Below, piece after piece: positions 33,365 to 45,182 of a DNA stretch of 64,000 bases. The stretch covers positions 62,001 to 126,000 of the forward strand of contig JAGVSM010003474.1 of the NCBI GenBank assembly GCA_022494885.1, in the 5' to 3' direction. A model generated the notes under the pieces. It ran no database searches. It was given only the letters and a program-made list of their open reading frames with translations, and had not been told where the DNA came from. Within the stretch, counting starts at the first letter, position 1. Every line of letters begins with the position of its first letter. Made by a program: the position numbers and the translations under genes. The stretch comes from Micrasema longulum. Its lineage: Eukaryota; Arthropoda; Insecta; Trichoptera; Brachycentridae.

Positions 33365-34550
33365 TTATGTAAATAAATATTCAAGTAAGTGTAAATATAA
33401 GTTTATGTACTATGTAATATAAACTAACTAAAGAAATAAATAAAATATAAATATACATATATTTTTTTATTCTATTTACAAGCTTTGAAAATGGAATGTC
33501 AACTAGACGAAATTGAGCATTAACGACTCCTCCTTCTGTTTGCGTTCAGAATTTCTGTTCACGTTCAGAGTTCATTCACAGAAACAGAGAATTTCGTGTT
33601 TTTTTATTACTTAAAAAAATGTTTTTTTTTAGTTTTAAGTCTATACATCGGAACTGTTGAAGATAAAATAAATTACAAAAAAAATGGCGCAAGGAACTAA
33701 CCTCGTTGAACTCCAGTGGTTGCCTTAAATCAGTCACCAGTCAAGCAATTCTAATTTGGCATTTGCTATTCATGTAAAGGGCTTTGATATTAGAGCGAGG
33801 AATAATTTATCTCCCCCAAAAGCTCTGCTACCTTAAGTATGCCGATGACGGGTAATTATTGACGACGCCATCAGGAGTTTTTAAATCATTGTTGGCAGAA
33901 TGAAGTGGTAATGCGCATTCATGGGTATTAATTTCAGCATTTTGATAACACATGTACTGTGTAAAATGTAATGCCTGGATGCCCAAAGTGTCCTGACTAT
34001 CAAACAAAGACGTCGAATACTGCTTTTTGACATCCACTTTTCTTCTAACATACATTTTCTACTCCTCGATTTTTTTATAAAGTAGATAATATAATTGCTA
34101 CTCTAAGTATTGATGTAGAAAATCCTTTTAGCATGATTCTCTGGTAAGGACTATTAAATTAATTTTGAAAACAAATTATTTCATGTAGTGAATAAATAAT
34201 AAAAAATATGCTTTTTGCGAATTATTTTGACTACTAAAAAAAGCTTACAAATACAATTTGGCAGTATTTGTTAAGGAATGCTAAATATTGCTCATACGTT
34301 AATTACTTACACGTAAATTAGACTTATCTAAGAGTTGAAGATGTAGTGGTGAGAGCATTTCACTTTATTAGTTTTATTTAGGAACAATGACAGACAACTA
34401 GACGATAACATACAAGATATGTAATGTTACTAGACCCATCATCATGTATTCATTCATGGCTCACACCATGCAATGTTCAATTAAATAATTAAATTAAACG
34501 ACGAATTAAGTGTAAAAACCAACCAATCTAGTTTGAAAATAATAATAAAG
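33365..34550. other. non-coding, no recognised gene
   Basis: 33660-34060 is less AT-rich and has a 75-codon minus-strand frame, but no domain is recognisable. It may be an old element. Confidence 0.35.
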
Positions 34551-34554
34551 GAAA

Positions 34555-34680
34555 GTTTCGTCTGCCTACCACCCTTGAGGTCCTGGGTTCGATTCCGAAA
34601 TTTGCAATGGGAAACGATTGATGAATTTATTACATTAGTTCAGTCTCCTTAGACTGGTATAGAAACGACTGCAAAAAATT
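34555..34680 (+). mobile_element. tRNA-derived SINE fragment
   Basis: Starts inside a tRNA-like head (CTGCCTACCACCCTTGAGGT), has B box GGGTTCGATTCC, then unique body with TTAGTTCAGTCTCCTTAGAC. The A box is missing. Related to but not the same as SINE family 2. Confidence 0.5.
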
Positions 34681-34734
34681 TCAATACCTAAGTATTTTTT
34701 TCATGATGTTGTTGATTGTACGTATTTTAAATTG

Positions 34735-35390
34735 TTTTATTTATATTCTTCTGCCTTATTCTCTCCACTGCTGGATAAAGGCCTCTTCCGAACGTCTCCA
34801 TTCCTTCCTATTACCCGCTTTTATCATCCGTTTTACCGGCTATCGAGGCAATGTTATCGACCCATCTTTTCTGTGCCCTTCCAATACTTTTTTGTTTGCC
34901 CATGGTCTCCACTTTATTATTCTGGGTGTCCACCAGCCATCATTTTGCCTCACTGAGTGTCCTGCCCGCTGCCATTTTAATTTTACTGGACGATCCATGA
35001 TGTCCACGACTCCGGTTCGGCGTCTTTTTCTTCATTTCTTGTGCTGTCTCGTAGACATATACCGAGCATCTCTTTCCACGGATCGTTGCGTGCATTTAAA
35101 TTTTTGGCAACTTTTCTGTGTTACAGAAATGGTTTCTAGTCCGTATGTCGCACCGGCAATACACACGATTCTTAGACTTGTCTTTTTAAGCATACGGGGA
35201 CTGGTTTATTTTCAAAAACATATTTTACTTTGCCGAAAGCATTTATATTGGAGCATGAATATTCGCTATCCAGCAATGAAACAAAGTCCGTTATCAGGGC
35301 CGCATTACTGGTTGGATCTGGTACTACACTACAGTCATATCTCCACTTAGGATTTCTCCGTATAATGTGTTGTGTGTTGTATCCATTCAC
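34735..35390 (-). pseudogene. RTE-like retrotransposon C-terminus
   Basis: Minus strand in order, with frame changes and stops: NAFGKVKYVFENKPVPVCLK, ATYGLETISVTQK, VDIMDRPVKLKWQRAGHSVR, QNDGWWTPRIIKWRPW, GHRKDGSITLPR, and NRKEWRRSEEAFIQQWRE. This is the familiar lepidopteran RTE-type C-terminus (K.KW.WAGH..R, R...WRP, EAYVQQW). The long plus-strand frame over the same region is its shadow. Confidence 0.85.
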
Positions 35391-35456
35391 GAGACGGAGT
35401 GTATCAATGTCAATGTGTCACAGGAAACATAGCCCCTCGTGCTCGCCTCGCGCTAT

Positions 35457-35493
35457 ACTAGTCGCTGGTCGCTGGTCGCCGGTAGCGACTAGT
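35457..35493. repeat. perfect 10-bp inverted repeat with GGTCGCT repeats
   Basis: ACTAGTCGCT at 35457-35466 and AGCGACTAGT at 35484-35493 are exact reverse complements. The 17-base loop holds a repeated GGTCGCT/GGTCGCC unit. It lies between the RTE fragment and the P-like element. Confidence 0.8.
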
Positions 35494-35558
35494 GATGGGA
35501 ATTTTATATTTATTTCATTAGCATGCTAGCATAATAGCATAGCATATATAACGGTATT

Positions 35559-36573
35559 GTTAAATGCTCAGAGTAACAATGCGTAACCTAGAGAGAAGCC
35601 CTATCACTATGTTTCATAGAATGCAAGCGATTTTGGTTTGTTGGCTAGCAACCAATTGGTGTCCATTTTGTTTTATTTGACAACATAAACATAACGGTTT
35701 GATCGGATGCTTTTGTAGCTGTGCTTATCTTTGTTTGTAAATAACTTGGATATTTACGTTATAATAAATGAAAATCGGCCATGGTGAATTGCAGTATCTT
35801 TGATTGCAGCAATAGGGGCGTCAAAGGTGTTAAATGAGTAAGTTTTCACAGGTAATTTGTTCCGAATATTTTACCATGATTTACATTGATATTTGGAATC
35901 TATTGTCCCGACACGTGTATTATGTTGCTTAAAAACTTTCCTTATACCAACACATTTACCTCAGATACTATTTTTTCTCAATTTACGGGATAAATTTGTG
36001 AATTAAAGTATGTTTACTGTTGATTATGGGCAATATGTCAGAGCCGCATTAGGCATCCATACAAAGTTTGAGTTTTCATCGAGTAGAGGTCGATGAAAAT
36101 TTTACTCGAAAATAGCATCGTTAACTTTGAAATCGCATCTAAAATGACGTGTCCAAATTTCAGGCCGCTACAACTCGCCATTTCGGAGATGTGACGGACA
36201 AACAAACAAATTCAACACAGGACTTCGGATCAATGGAGTTGGGATTTATGTCTCAATAAATATAAAGTATATTGTGAATAAAATGAATAAATAAATAAAA
36301 AAATAAATACAAACATGTATTTTCAGTTTTATAAAATAAATATAGGCGAAATAAAGAAAAATAGATTGGAATAACCCTGCAATGATAAATACACAGATAC
36401 ATATTTAAAAGTAATGACAATTAAAATTAATATACATTTGGCAATTCTCGACTTGAGTACGGCTTATTATTTTGCTGCGAACTGTAGCTAACTTAATACC
36501 CAATAGTCATAGAATGGTTTTCCTACGTCTGGGCTTCTCTCTAGGTTACGCATTATTACTCTGAGGTTAAATG
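35559..36573 (+). mobile_element. P-superfamily-like DNA transposon, internally deleted
   Basis: Element 35567-36565 (999 bp) has 35-bp inverted termini with one mismatch, beginning CTCAGAGTAAYAATGCGTAA, and is flanked by an exact 8-bp duplication GTTAAATG (35559-35566, 36566-36573). At 35781-35837 it encodes MVNCSIFDCSNRGVKGVK, the start of a THAP zinc finger (C-x4-C here within CSIFDC), ending at a GTAAGT splice donor. An 8-bp duplication together with a THAP start points to the P superfamily. The rest of the transposase is missing, so it is non-autonomous. A perfect hairpin (TTTTCATCGA / TCGATGAAAA) is at 36073-36099. Confidence 0.8.
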
Positions 36574-37139
36574 GCAAATCGTATTCCAGAATTCGAATTA
36601 GAAAGTTTACTGAATATTTGAAAATTTACCCTCTCATTCTTGTTGAGCTTTTTCTAGCCGGATACGTTGTTGAGCTTTTTATAAGATATGTTTTTTTTCA
36701 ATAACCTATAATAACATTTATTCCCATTTTGCTCCTAAAAAACCGCCTCTGCTGTTTTAACCAATGCTACTACTTTAATGCTGCTAAATCCTATTGATGC
36801 TAAATAAACTTATTTCATACTTTCTTATTCTAATAACTGCTATTGCTATTTGAGGTACTTTCTAATTGTTGGTATTTATATTTCTACAAGTTTTCGTACA
36901 ATAATTGTATTATTTTAGATAGCTATACGTGTTAACAATAAGTATTTGACTTCAACAGATACTAATCCAACGAATATATAGAAACTCTTCAGAATAATTA
37001 TAATAGTCCAAACATTTACAGGGTTTCTGTCATTGGTTTGTTTGATTATCACGTCATATGTGAGTTTTAACATTTTTATTTTGCCTGTTCGATAGTTAAT
37101 ATTTCATATATGCTTTAATGTTTGTTACCTTTGTCAATA
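36574..37139. other. AT-rich non-coding DNA
   Basis: No gene or repeat recognised. Confidence 0.5.
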
Positions 37140-38045
37140 GGGGTTTTATTCTTACTGTTAGGGGTCAGTGCTATGCATGCTCCTGACGCCACTGCGACCT
37201 TTGAATATCTATTGTTACAGGTCCTCGTTAATAGTTCTCACCCTCCAAGCCCAGGTCTATAAAGAGCCTGGCTATTGTGTAGAAGGCGAGAGTTTACATT
37301 TTGCTAAATCTCTCCCTCCATGCCCAGATTCGCAAAGTATCGGGCTATTAGGTAGGGGGTGAGCTCTTTAATATCCTCAGGTTTAACCAGTGGTCTCCCG
37401 AGGATGAGCTCCTTTTATGATGTAAAACATCACATATAATGTTCCTCATCTGCACTGCAGAACCTACATCTAGAAGTTTCGGAAAGGTTCATTCTAGCAA
37501 GGTGTTTGTTTAATCTGCAGTGCCCCGGGCGGGCTCTAGTGATAACCCTCACTTGATTTCGGCTGAGCTTTATTAGGTGAAAAGCAAAACTTTAAGAGTA
37601 CCCTTTTTGTCAGTTCCTTAGCATGGTGCTGACCAGGTACTTTTTACCAGATCATTACACTCTGCTTCCTGGCCCATGACCTAAGTTCATTACGAGGAGC
37701 ACATTTAGGCAACCCACAGTAGGGTTCATCGCCTATTGGGGCTGTCTCAGCTCCCAGCATTGCCAGTTCATCAGCTGCCTCGTTACCGTCGATGTTTAAA
37801 TGTCCAGGTACCCAAATTATTGTCACACTATTACACTCACCGACACAATTAAGCGACCGTAGGCACTCTCAGGTTGATTTAGAATTGATCTTGACAGAGT
37901 TCAGATCTTTTAGAGCAGCCTTATTGCCTGAGAGAATATAAATTCTTTTGTTTCTATATTGTCTGCGCAAATTTTCATGTGCGCAGTCATAGACGGCATG
38001 GAGTTCCGTTTGGAAGACAGTGGGATAGAGTCTAAGGGAGAATAA
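37140..38045 (-). pseudogene. retrotransposon with RNase H domain, 3' part (family C)
   Basis: Minus strand: VFQTELHAVYD (catalytic Glu of RNase H), YILSGNKAALKDLNSV (where SDS has become SGN, losing the second catalytic Asp), TIIWVPGHLNIDGNEAADEL (last acidic residue kept), then RVITRARPGHCRLNKHLARM and CRFCSADEEH, the Cys-rich end after RNase H. A 3' untranslated part rich in GAGCTC-type words ends near 37143. Several stops and frameshifts. Same family as 45370-45830 and 51345-51965. Confidence 0.85.
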
Positions 38046-38688
38046 GGGTCTATATCTTCTTTTAAATATCTGTTAATCAAACTTTAATAAAATCACTTGA
38101 AGGTTAAATCCAGAGCCGTAGTACAAAAATTTGGAAGTACCAAAATTTAGAATTATTAAACAAATTAAATTTAGCAATGCTATTATTTATTTATTTTGAT
38201 TTCACTGTGCTAATGCTTATAATTCCATTATTGTTCGTCAAACAGTGTTGCAGAAATTTAAGTGCTAGTGTGTAGTATGTCTGTTTTGTAGGTACTGGTA
38301 ACGAGTAGCGAGGATCAGCTCACGATCTAGTTGCGGTCGGAAATTTTCAGTTTATCTAACGGAAGTTAAAATTCCATTGATAAATAAAATTACAATTATT
38401 TCTTATTGCATCATATTATGTTATTCAATACATAAATTGAAAATGTATATCGGACTCATATTGAAATTGTGTCGTAAGAAACAAGATCGTTGAAAAAGTT
38501 TGGCCGTTTCCAGTTTATTTATTCATTTGGATTTATTGTTAACAATTTTCACGCCCTTGTAAATTATATAAAACGTGAGTACGTCGGATGTAAATAAATT
38601 CAAGAAACAAAATAATTGACACTATTCACAAAGTATCGTCATTCTCTTTTCGCAACGAATGGTGCATAGGGCACTGTATTGGTATACA
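38046..38688. other. AT-rich non-coding DNA
   Basis: No gene or repeat recognised. Confidence 0.5.
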
Positions 38689-38689
38689 A

Positions 38690-39084
38690 ATCGCATCGTA
38701 TCCTGATCATTTTTGTTACTTGAAGGTAAAATGATCAGTCTTACGTTTCAGGTGCTAGTCCAGGGACTATAAAATATTATAGTGTTAGAACGGCGGCCTC
38801 CGTGGTGTAGTGGTCAAGACGCTTGACTCACGCACGGAAGGTTCCGGGTTCGATTCCCGGTGAGAACACAAAAATTAAAATGTGATTTTTTTCAAGCCCG
38901 GTTGTTCTGTAATGTAATTCACCACTGTGATTGGGCCTCCTGGCCTGTTGTGGTGCAAAAAAAATGAAATGAAATGAAACACTTTTTGAGTAAATATTTC
39001 ATGTGAACCATGTCGGGAATCGAACCCGAGACCTCTTGCATGGTAACCAAATGCGCTGACCACTACGCCACTAGGCCGGCATCT
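38690..39084 (-). mobile_element. SINE family 2 copy, split by another SINE
   Basis: Minus-strand head at about 38990-39081: GGCCTAGTGGCGTAGTGGTC (A box), ACCATGCAAGAGGTCTCGGG, B box GGTTCGATTCC, CGACATGGTTCACATGAAAT. Its tail (CCCTGGACTAGCACCTGAAA, ACTGATCATTTTACCTTCAA) lies at 38690-38780. A SINE family 3 copy occupies the gap. Confidence 0.85.
38792..38979 (+). mobile_element. SINE family 3 copy nested in SINE family 2
   Basis: Head GGCGGCCTCCGTGGTGTAGT, A box TGGTGTAGTGG at 38803-38813, B box GGTTCGATTCC at 38847-38857, body TCAAGCCCGGTTGTTCTGTA, TGATTGGGCCTCCTGGCCTG, and an ATGAA-repeat tail. It is complete and well preserved. The tRNA fold is only partial (no matching acceptor stem), so it is a SINE and not a tRNA gene. 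Confidence 0.85.
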
Positions 39085-39305
39085 AGAAATGCATATACAA
39101 TAGGAATATAAATATAAATTTAGTACTCTGTATAAGAGAGAAAATTATGTTGAGATATAAAAAAACTAGATAAACAAATAATGTTTTAAGATATAAAACT
39201 TACAGAAATACGGTATAAAAATTTCACATGAAACATAAAATAATACATTATAAACAGTTTGTTTATGAATCTAATCGCTTTATGAATTAACAAAAAAGTG
39301 TCTTT
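39085..39305. other. AT-rich non-coding DNA
   Basis: Nothing recognised. Confidence 0.5.
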
Positions 39306-39307
39306 TA

Positions 39308-39427
39308 CCCGTATGCAGAGACAAAAGGTGAGGAAAGTACATTCTAATTTCAAATGCAGAGAATAACCCGAAGGTGAAGACAATAGAATGTACTCTCCTC
39401 ACCTTAAGGTTTGTCTCTGCATACGGG
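39308..39427. mobile_element. 120-bp MITE, second copy, TA target duplication
   Basis: Same termini as 16526-16650 (CCCGTATGCAGAGACAAA), TA at 39306-39307 and 39428-39429, loop GAATAACCCGAAGGTGAAGA in the opposite orientation. The left arm has lost a few bases (ACTTA) present in the right arm. Confidence 0.85.
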
Positions 39428-39429
39428 TA

Positions 39430-41130
39430 TTAATGTTAATTTCCGTTATTTAAAAAAAAATCTTTATTAAAATAAGTAAATCTTTGGTTATTTTATGTAT
39501 GTCTACTCGTATAATGGATTTATGACTTAACCGGCCTTACTTATACACCTTTTAGTATATAAGTAAGTTACGCCTAGCCATCGAGGTAAAATATGGATTG
39601 GAATTCATCCTTATTCTACCACTGTAATAAGGATGGTATTCCCATCCTTATTCTACCACTATACCTTGGCGTAACTTTGTGAGTAAGGTCCAAACATTTT
39701 TAGTGTGAAAGTATAACTGACTCAAATCAAAATATTATTACGAACAATGTCACAATTATAATATACGAGATGAACCCGGTAATGCTTTACTATGGCTAGA
39801 TTTGAGTACAACCTCGTATGTATTAAATAAACACAATCGAAAGTTTAATATCAATTATTGTATTTAGCGTACTTTTTGTCCCTATGTACTTGTTTATGAT
39901 TGAATTCCAGAACTTAAAATAATTCATTTTCAAATATTGAATTTCAGTAGGTAAGGTACCTAGGTACTTTTTTATGTTTGAATTCCAAAACATAAAACAA
40001 TGAATTTTCAAATATAGAATTCTTTTAGCAAACGTCAAACTCAGATCGTTTAACCAACAGGGGTGCACTGTATGTAAGAATGCGATTTTCATAAATGTAT
40101 CAAATGTCAGTTTATGTTATTTTATCGTCACTGAAAATACAGTAAAAAGAAATAAATGGATAGAAGTTATCAGGAATTTTAGTAAAGAATATGATTGGGA
40201 TCCATATACAACGAATGTTGTTTGTAAACATTCAAATACAAACTTTTTTATACACTAAAAAATACCATCTTCCCAATTTTTTAGTATGTGCATTCTCGTC
40301 TAATGCAACCCTGGTGATGGATGAAAAAAACATTTACACTCCTTACTTTTTTTCTACTTAATAAATTGAAGATTTTAATGGCAATGATCTACATTTCGCT
40401 GAAAACCGCCCGTAAATCGGTCCAGTATTTATTCAGTCCATTGAGGAAACTCATACGAACATTGTCTTATATATATATATATAGATACACGGCTTTTTAA
40501 GGGCATACCGCGAAACTTCTGAGAATCTTTTTTTTACGACGCAGTAAAAATAAAGTCGTCTGTCTATTTTCGAGTTTTATCAACTGATGAAATCATCTAA
40601 ATCCTCTGAGGTTTAGTTTGAAAGTTAGCATGTAAACAAATTCAAAAATGTGTTTTAGTGAAAACCGTTAAATCCATTTACCAGATAGATATTTTTTAAA
40701 TATCGTCTATTAAAACAATTCAAAGAAACTAAGATGGTTTCATGCGTATGTATCATGTCTAAAATATGAATAAGGAATACCGGAAAAGATTTTTGTTGAG
40801 TCAAACGTAAAAATACATTTCTCGGAATAGGCAATTATCCATTTAGGGGTTTCTATTATCAACAAATATATTTGTATGCATGAAACAAATTTGTCATTTT
40901 TTTTTTTATAAAACCCGATTTAACGAGACTGATAAGTTTGAAAGTTCCAAATAGATGTACGAAATTGCGGTCTACCATTGTTGTGGCGTCTGGTAGACAT
41001 AATTGTTTTTTTAATACTCCAATCGTTAGACTACACCGGCTTGGAAAAGAGTGTTGAGAAATTGTTATGTTTTGTTTTCCATTGTCAGTTTTTAGAGTAA
41101 AAATTCTTACGACTTTTTCTATTTTGCTTA
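39430..41130. other. non-coding, with a repeat end at 40395-40495
   Basis: 40395-40495 (GAAAACCGCCCGTAAATCGG, TCCAGTATTTATTCAGTCCA and a TATATA tail) is the end of a non-coding insect repeat related to 20641-20990. A short direct repeat (TTGAATTCCA.AAC.TAAAA, twice) lies at 39900-40000. No gene. Confidence 0.4.
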
Positions 41131-41131
41131 T

Positions 41132-41425
41132 TTATTTATTTTATTAACGGACATTGTCCATTTATACAGTTCATAGGGATAAATATTACAATATAAGAAG
41201 GGTACAAAACAGCTTACCTACACTTATATAATGCCTAATTAACACTTTCAAACGTATTTAATTATGTACCTACCCAATTTTATATAATATTTTCTTATAA
41301 TGCATTATGTCATTCGATACTTTTTAAAAAAATATTTGTTTATTAGATAAGTACCTTCCCGTATATTAACTTCTAATTTTAATTTTATACTTGTTACGTG
41401 AAAGCTCTCTGGGCGTATATGGATA
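41132..41425 (-). pseudogene. retrotransposon 3' tail
   Basis: ATGGACAATGTCCGTTAATA followed by an AATAAATAAATAA tail on the minus strand, identical in type to the end at 7862-7905. No coding sequence is recognised upstream. Confidence 0.5.
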
Positions 41426-42495
41426 AAAAATAAATCAATAAAATGGAATGTGAGGGTGTGTATACATATATGGGTATAAATAGTATATATGTGTATGTAT
41501 GTTTATATGTGTGCACACGTGTATATGTATGTTTATAGAGATATATTAATAAACACACTCGTATATGTTAGTCTGCCTTGGCACGGGTCTTCTACTACTA
41601 TTACATTTGAATATATTTTTATTTTAATAAAAATAAAATATCTAAGATATATATGATCGGTGAAATAGTCACGTGCATTTATAATACCAATAATAATTGA
41701 TTTCATAATAACTTCTTTATGTATTATCTAAGTCTAGTCTATGTAGAATATTGTAGAACCATACATAAACATCGTGTTTTGGTCTTATTATTGGTTGGTT
41801 ACACTCGGGTCGCTGCAGATTATTTTATCTCAAATTTATATATATATATAATGATTTTTGTCGCCATTAAATAATCAGGGTTGAGAGAAGCCTAATGAAA
41901 TTTTCATAATTTTTAAACGCTTTGTTTCAAGTTTATTGGCGTGATGTCTCGATTTTCCATACCTATGGACATTTAAATTTTTGACATGATTATCACTAGC
42001 ATTAATTTATTATTTCTGACGGTTCCATGGAGTTTCATTATTATTATAACTATTAATTTTATTATTTTAGTCATAGTTTCATATGTATGTATTTATTTAT
42101 TCAGAAAACTGAAGATTTATAAACAATTTACATAATAATAGTAATGTATGTCTAATTAAAGTTTTTCACAACTATAGTTGTAAACAACACTTCTTGTATA
42201 CATACAAATGAAAGAAAAAAAATGAACGAATTATTAAATAATAATTAAGTTCCCAAGGTGCTAGGGGGGATGTAAAGGATAAGGATAGATAGGGATTAAA
42301 ATAAGATAGGTAAAAGGGATTCTGTTGATGAATTTACCCATAAAAATGCCTTTAGAGAAGAAGACAAGAGAATAACTATGTGTTGTGAATGTGCAAAAAA
42401 AGAATAAACAATTTTCTTTATTTTTTCATACATTTCCATACAGAATTTTAAATACAAAAAATACGCTTTAAAAAAACACATCTTAAAATTAGGCA
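41426..42495. other. AT-rich non-coding DNA with simple sequence
   Basis: 41455-41530 is an alternating TG/TA tract. Nothing else recognised. Confidence 0.45.
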
Positions 42496-42499
42496 ATAA

Positions 42500-42565
42500 C
42501 GTAAATTGAAAAAAATGCCCACAAAGACTTCAGCGTCTGAGCGTGGGCCATTCCTTTTTTTTAAT
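42500..42565 (-). pseudogene. family A-like retrotransposon tail hairpin
   Basis: GGCCCACGCTCAGACGCTGA on the minus strand, then AGTCTTTGTGGGC, forms a CCCAC/GTGGG hairpin as in the family A tails near 1000, 7510 and 31570. The loop differs. Only the tail is recognisable. Confidence 0.45.
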
Positions 42566-42730
42566 TATTAATACGTTTATAGCATAAAACTATGGTATGA
42601 CATGACCATGGAAAGAAAAGAAAAACAAAATTGACATTTGCTGATATTATGAAAACAGAATTTATTTGCAGTATGCATTTTATTTTTAAATAACAGTTAT
42701 CGTAAATTTATAATCATATTTTTTTTCGAC

Positions 42731-42840
42731 CAGCTGTGCTATTTTGAACCGCGAGAGCGGCTGTAGAAAACAATTTACATACAAATACGCGAAATAAAAT
42801 CTTTCCTACGGCCGCGTGAGCGTTTGGAATATCACCCCAG
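42731..42840. mobile_element. 110-bp MITE-like element
   Basis: Left end GCTGTGCTATTTTGAACCGC and right end, inverted, TGGGGTGATATTCCAAACGC are related over about 36 bp and both hold GCGAGAGCGG/GCGGCCGTAG. Its right half matches 16985-17035. It directly precedes a SINE. Confidence 0.55.
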
Positions 42841-43012
42841 AACGAGTTGTGGTTCCAAGGTTAGTGTTGCGGACTCACGGTTCAGAGGTCCCGGGTCCCA
42901 ATCATGGATTGTCAATTTCTTTTATTTACAATTCGTTGAAAACTACTCCGAAATTGAAATATTTGGGTTAATATTTATTTTTAAATGTGTAAATTGATAA
43001 TCATAATAACCG
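42841..43012 (+). mobile_element. SINE family 1 copy, worn
   Basis: GAGTTGTGGTTCCAAGGTTA head, GGACTCACGGTTCAGAGGTC, degraded B box, body TACAATTCGTTGAAAACTAC and GAAATATTTGGGTTAATATT. A further 38-bp fragment of the same tail lies on the minus strand at 43618-43655. Confidence 0.65.
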
Positions 43013-44276
43013 CTATAATATTTTTTTATAATTATATAATTTATTATCATAAAATCAGTCACCTTTTCCATTAAAAATAAGCAAATTTATTAACCCATTT
43101 GTTATTGAAACCCTAATATACGAGTATGCATACGTAAAGCATACTCAAAAGTATTTAAATTTAAATTTTGCTATTCGAATTACGTCTATTAAAATATATT
43201 CTAGGAATATTGATAAAAATTCCATTTTCATTCATGTTTTATTTTCTCGGAATTGTACCCGTCATACTGATAACGCTTTTTCAAACATTATGATGAAATC
43301 AAAATCCTTGAACGAACGATATGAATGAGCTGAGCTGTAACTTTTAATTCATTCTCCCATTTCATTGAGATATTGTGACTACATAATATTATACAAACAT
43401 ACATACGAGTACATATGTAGTTGCCTACTCATACATTTTCATTATATTTTACCACGGGTCAAACTTAGTACCGAACCTTTATCAAAATGTTCCAATAATA
43501 ATTGGACGGTGTTATGCAGAAGTCATCTAATCCACAATTTGACGAAAGTTAAATTAGATATTAAAATTATCGCTTTGTTTTTATCAAGCGGGAATTAAAA
43601 AAAATATGCGTAATCTACGTTCTTATGATTCACCCAAATATTTAAATTTCGGAGCCATCTTCTGTTATTCGTAAATAACCGTGTTATATGGATAATATTA
43701 TCTGAAATTAACCCAAGCCACAATTTTTATACATTCAAAATACCTACATTTTTTAAACGTGGAAAATAGAGGAGGTAAATAGTTTTTAACGATTTTATTT
43801 CATTTGAAATTATTCTCGAATAATGGAAGCTCGGTGACGTCATGCATATGACGTAACCTTTTTAGCAAAAATGGAATTTTCAAAATGATTTTTTTCGCTT
43901 ACTTTATGACCTAGTAAATGCCTATACTTACATTTTTCTTTCTTTTGCGATTGATTTCAATCCTGATATTGTCCCTTCATTTTTGTTCATCATTGTTTGT
44001 TTATAAGGAACACGTAAATTCCCGCAATGTCCCGGATACACAATGGCCCATTTCAGACGCGTCGTACAAATCCCCGTGGCGTGGTAAAATTACATAAGGT
44101 GGATCGATTTTTATTTTTTTTATTTTTTATATTTAAAGGCAGCCCAACGCACTAATTTTTACACCATGTTGCCGACTAATCTCCACTCGATTCCTTTTGG
44201 CTGAAATTTTACCCAATAATAGCCATTAAATAAATAAAAAGAATAAAATAAGAATCAGTTTATTTATTTATCGAGT
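43013..44276. other. non-coding; CRE-like palindrome at 43833
   Basis: 43825-43860 has GGTGACGTCATGCATATGAC, similar to the conserved word of the 4.7 and 24 kb repeats. No gene seen. Confidence 0.4.
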
Positions 44277-44720
44277 ACTAGCTTTTACCCGTGGCTTCGC
44301 TTGATTGGTATAAGGAAGAAATGAGTTAATTTATTCGTTTTGGCGTTTAGCAATAAGAATTTTCCCAATGGAACGATATGTTTTTTCTGGATAAAAAGTA
44401 GCCTGTATCGATTTCCAATCCTTCAATTATAGCTTTGCCAAAAAATCTCTGTTATTCGATCTATTATTCTATGGCGACGTAGCCTCGTTATTTTATCAAT
44501 TATCTATTTTATCAATATCAATTAATTTTTCCATCAAGAATTTTTACGATTTAGTGCGATGTTTTTTGGGATAAAAAGCAGCTAATGACACCTGTCAGCT
44601 CTTCAGCTATCCTTTTGCATAAAATCATGTTAATCGGTCGCTCCGTTGCGACGTGAAAGAAACACAGATAAACATGCAAAAAAACTTTCGCATTTTTGAA
44701 TTTTATTTGTTATATCAAAT
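44277..44720 (+). repeat. insect interspersed repeat, second copy
   Basis: CTAGCTTTTACCCGTGGCTT then CGCTTGATTGG at the start, GATAAAAAGTAGCCTGTATC and GATAAAAAGCAGCTAATGAC inside, ACTTTCGCATTTTTGAATTT at the end. The doubled GGATAAAAAG block suggests an internal duplication or two nested copies. Confidence 0.55.
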
Positions 44721-44889
44721 ATTTTATATACAATTGCATTTTATAATATGAGTATGGATTTTATGGTTATAAAAATATATTTAGTTATAATGTATAGATT
44801 TTTCATTTGGAATTCCCGTTCCAAGGAAAACATTACACGATAATTTTTTTTCTACTTGTTAGTATCTTAAAAAAAATATTTTTATTTAT

Positions 44890-45182
44890 AATTTTAAATT
44901 CCCCCGAACCAAGCCACGCCCCTTATACGTCACGATTCAGTTAAATGTTTGGACATTTATTTGTACAACGTCGTCACGAATCTTGAAATCACAACTTTTA
45001 AGGACAAACATGTCGCGTTTTTGTTGAGACATGTTTTTTAACAACTGTATTTTAGAAATTATGAATAAAAAAAAATTTTCACAATATTCACATAGATTTG
45101 GAAAATACAATAAATTTTTCCAAATCCATTTCACATGTTTTTATCTGTATCATAGTATGTGATATTTCCCTTTTATAGTGAC
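44890..45182 (+). mobile_element. copy of the 22-kb inverted-repeat element
   Basis: AGCCACGCCCCTTATACGTC, AAACATGTCGCGTTTTTGTT, CAAATCCATTTCACATGTTT and the end GTGATATTTCCCTTTTATAG match 22120-22413. The left end is not clear. Confidence 0.6.

Noticed and set aside
34703..35350. 215-codon open frame on the plus strand
   Set aside because: It is the antisense shadow of an RTE-type C-terminus clearly readable on the minus strand (WRRSEEAFIQQW and others).
38803..38870. tRNA gene
   Set aside because: A and B boxes are good but the acceptor stem does not pair and the sequence continues into a SINE body shared with other copies.
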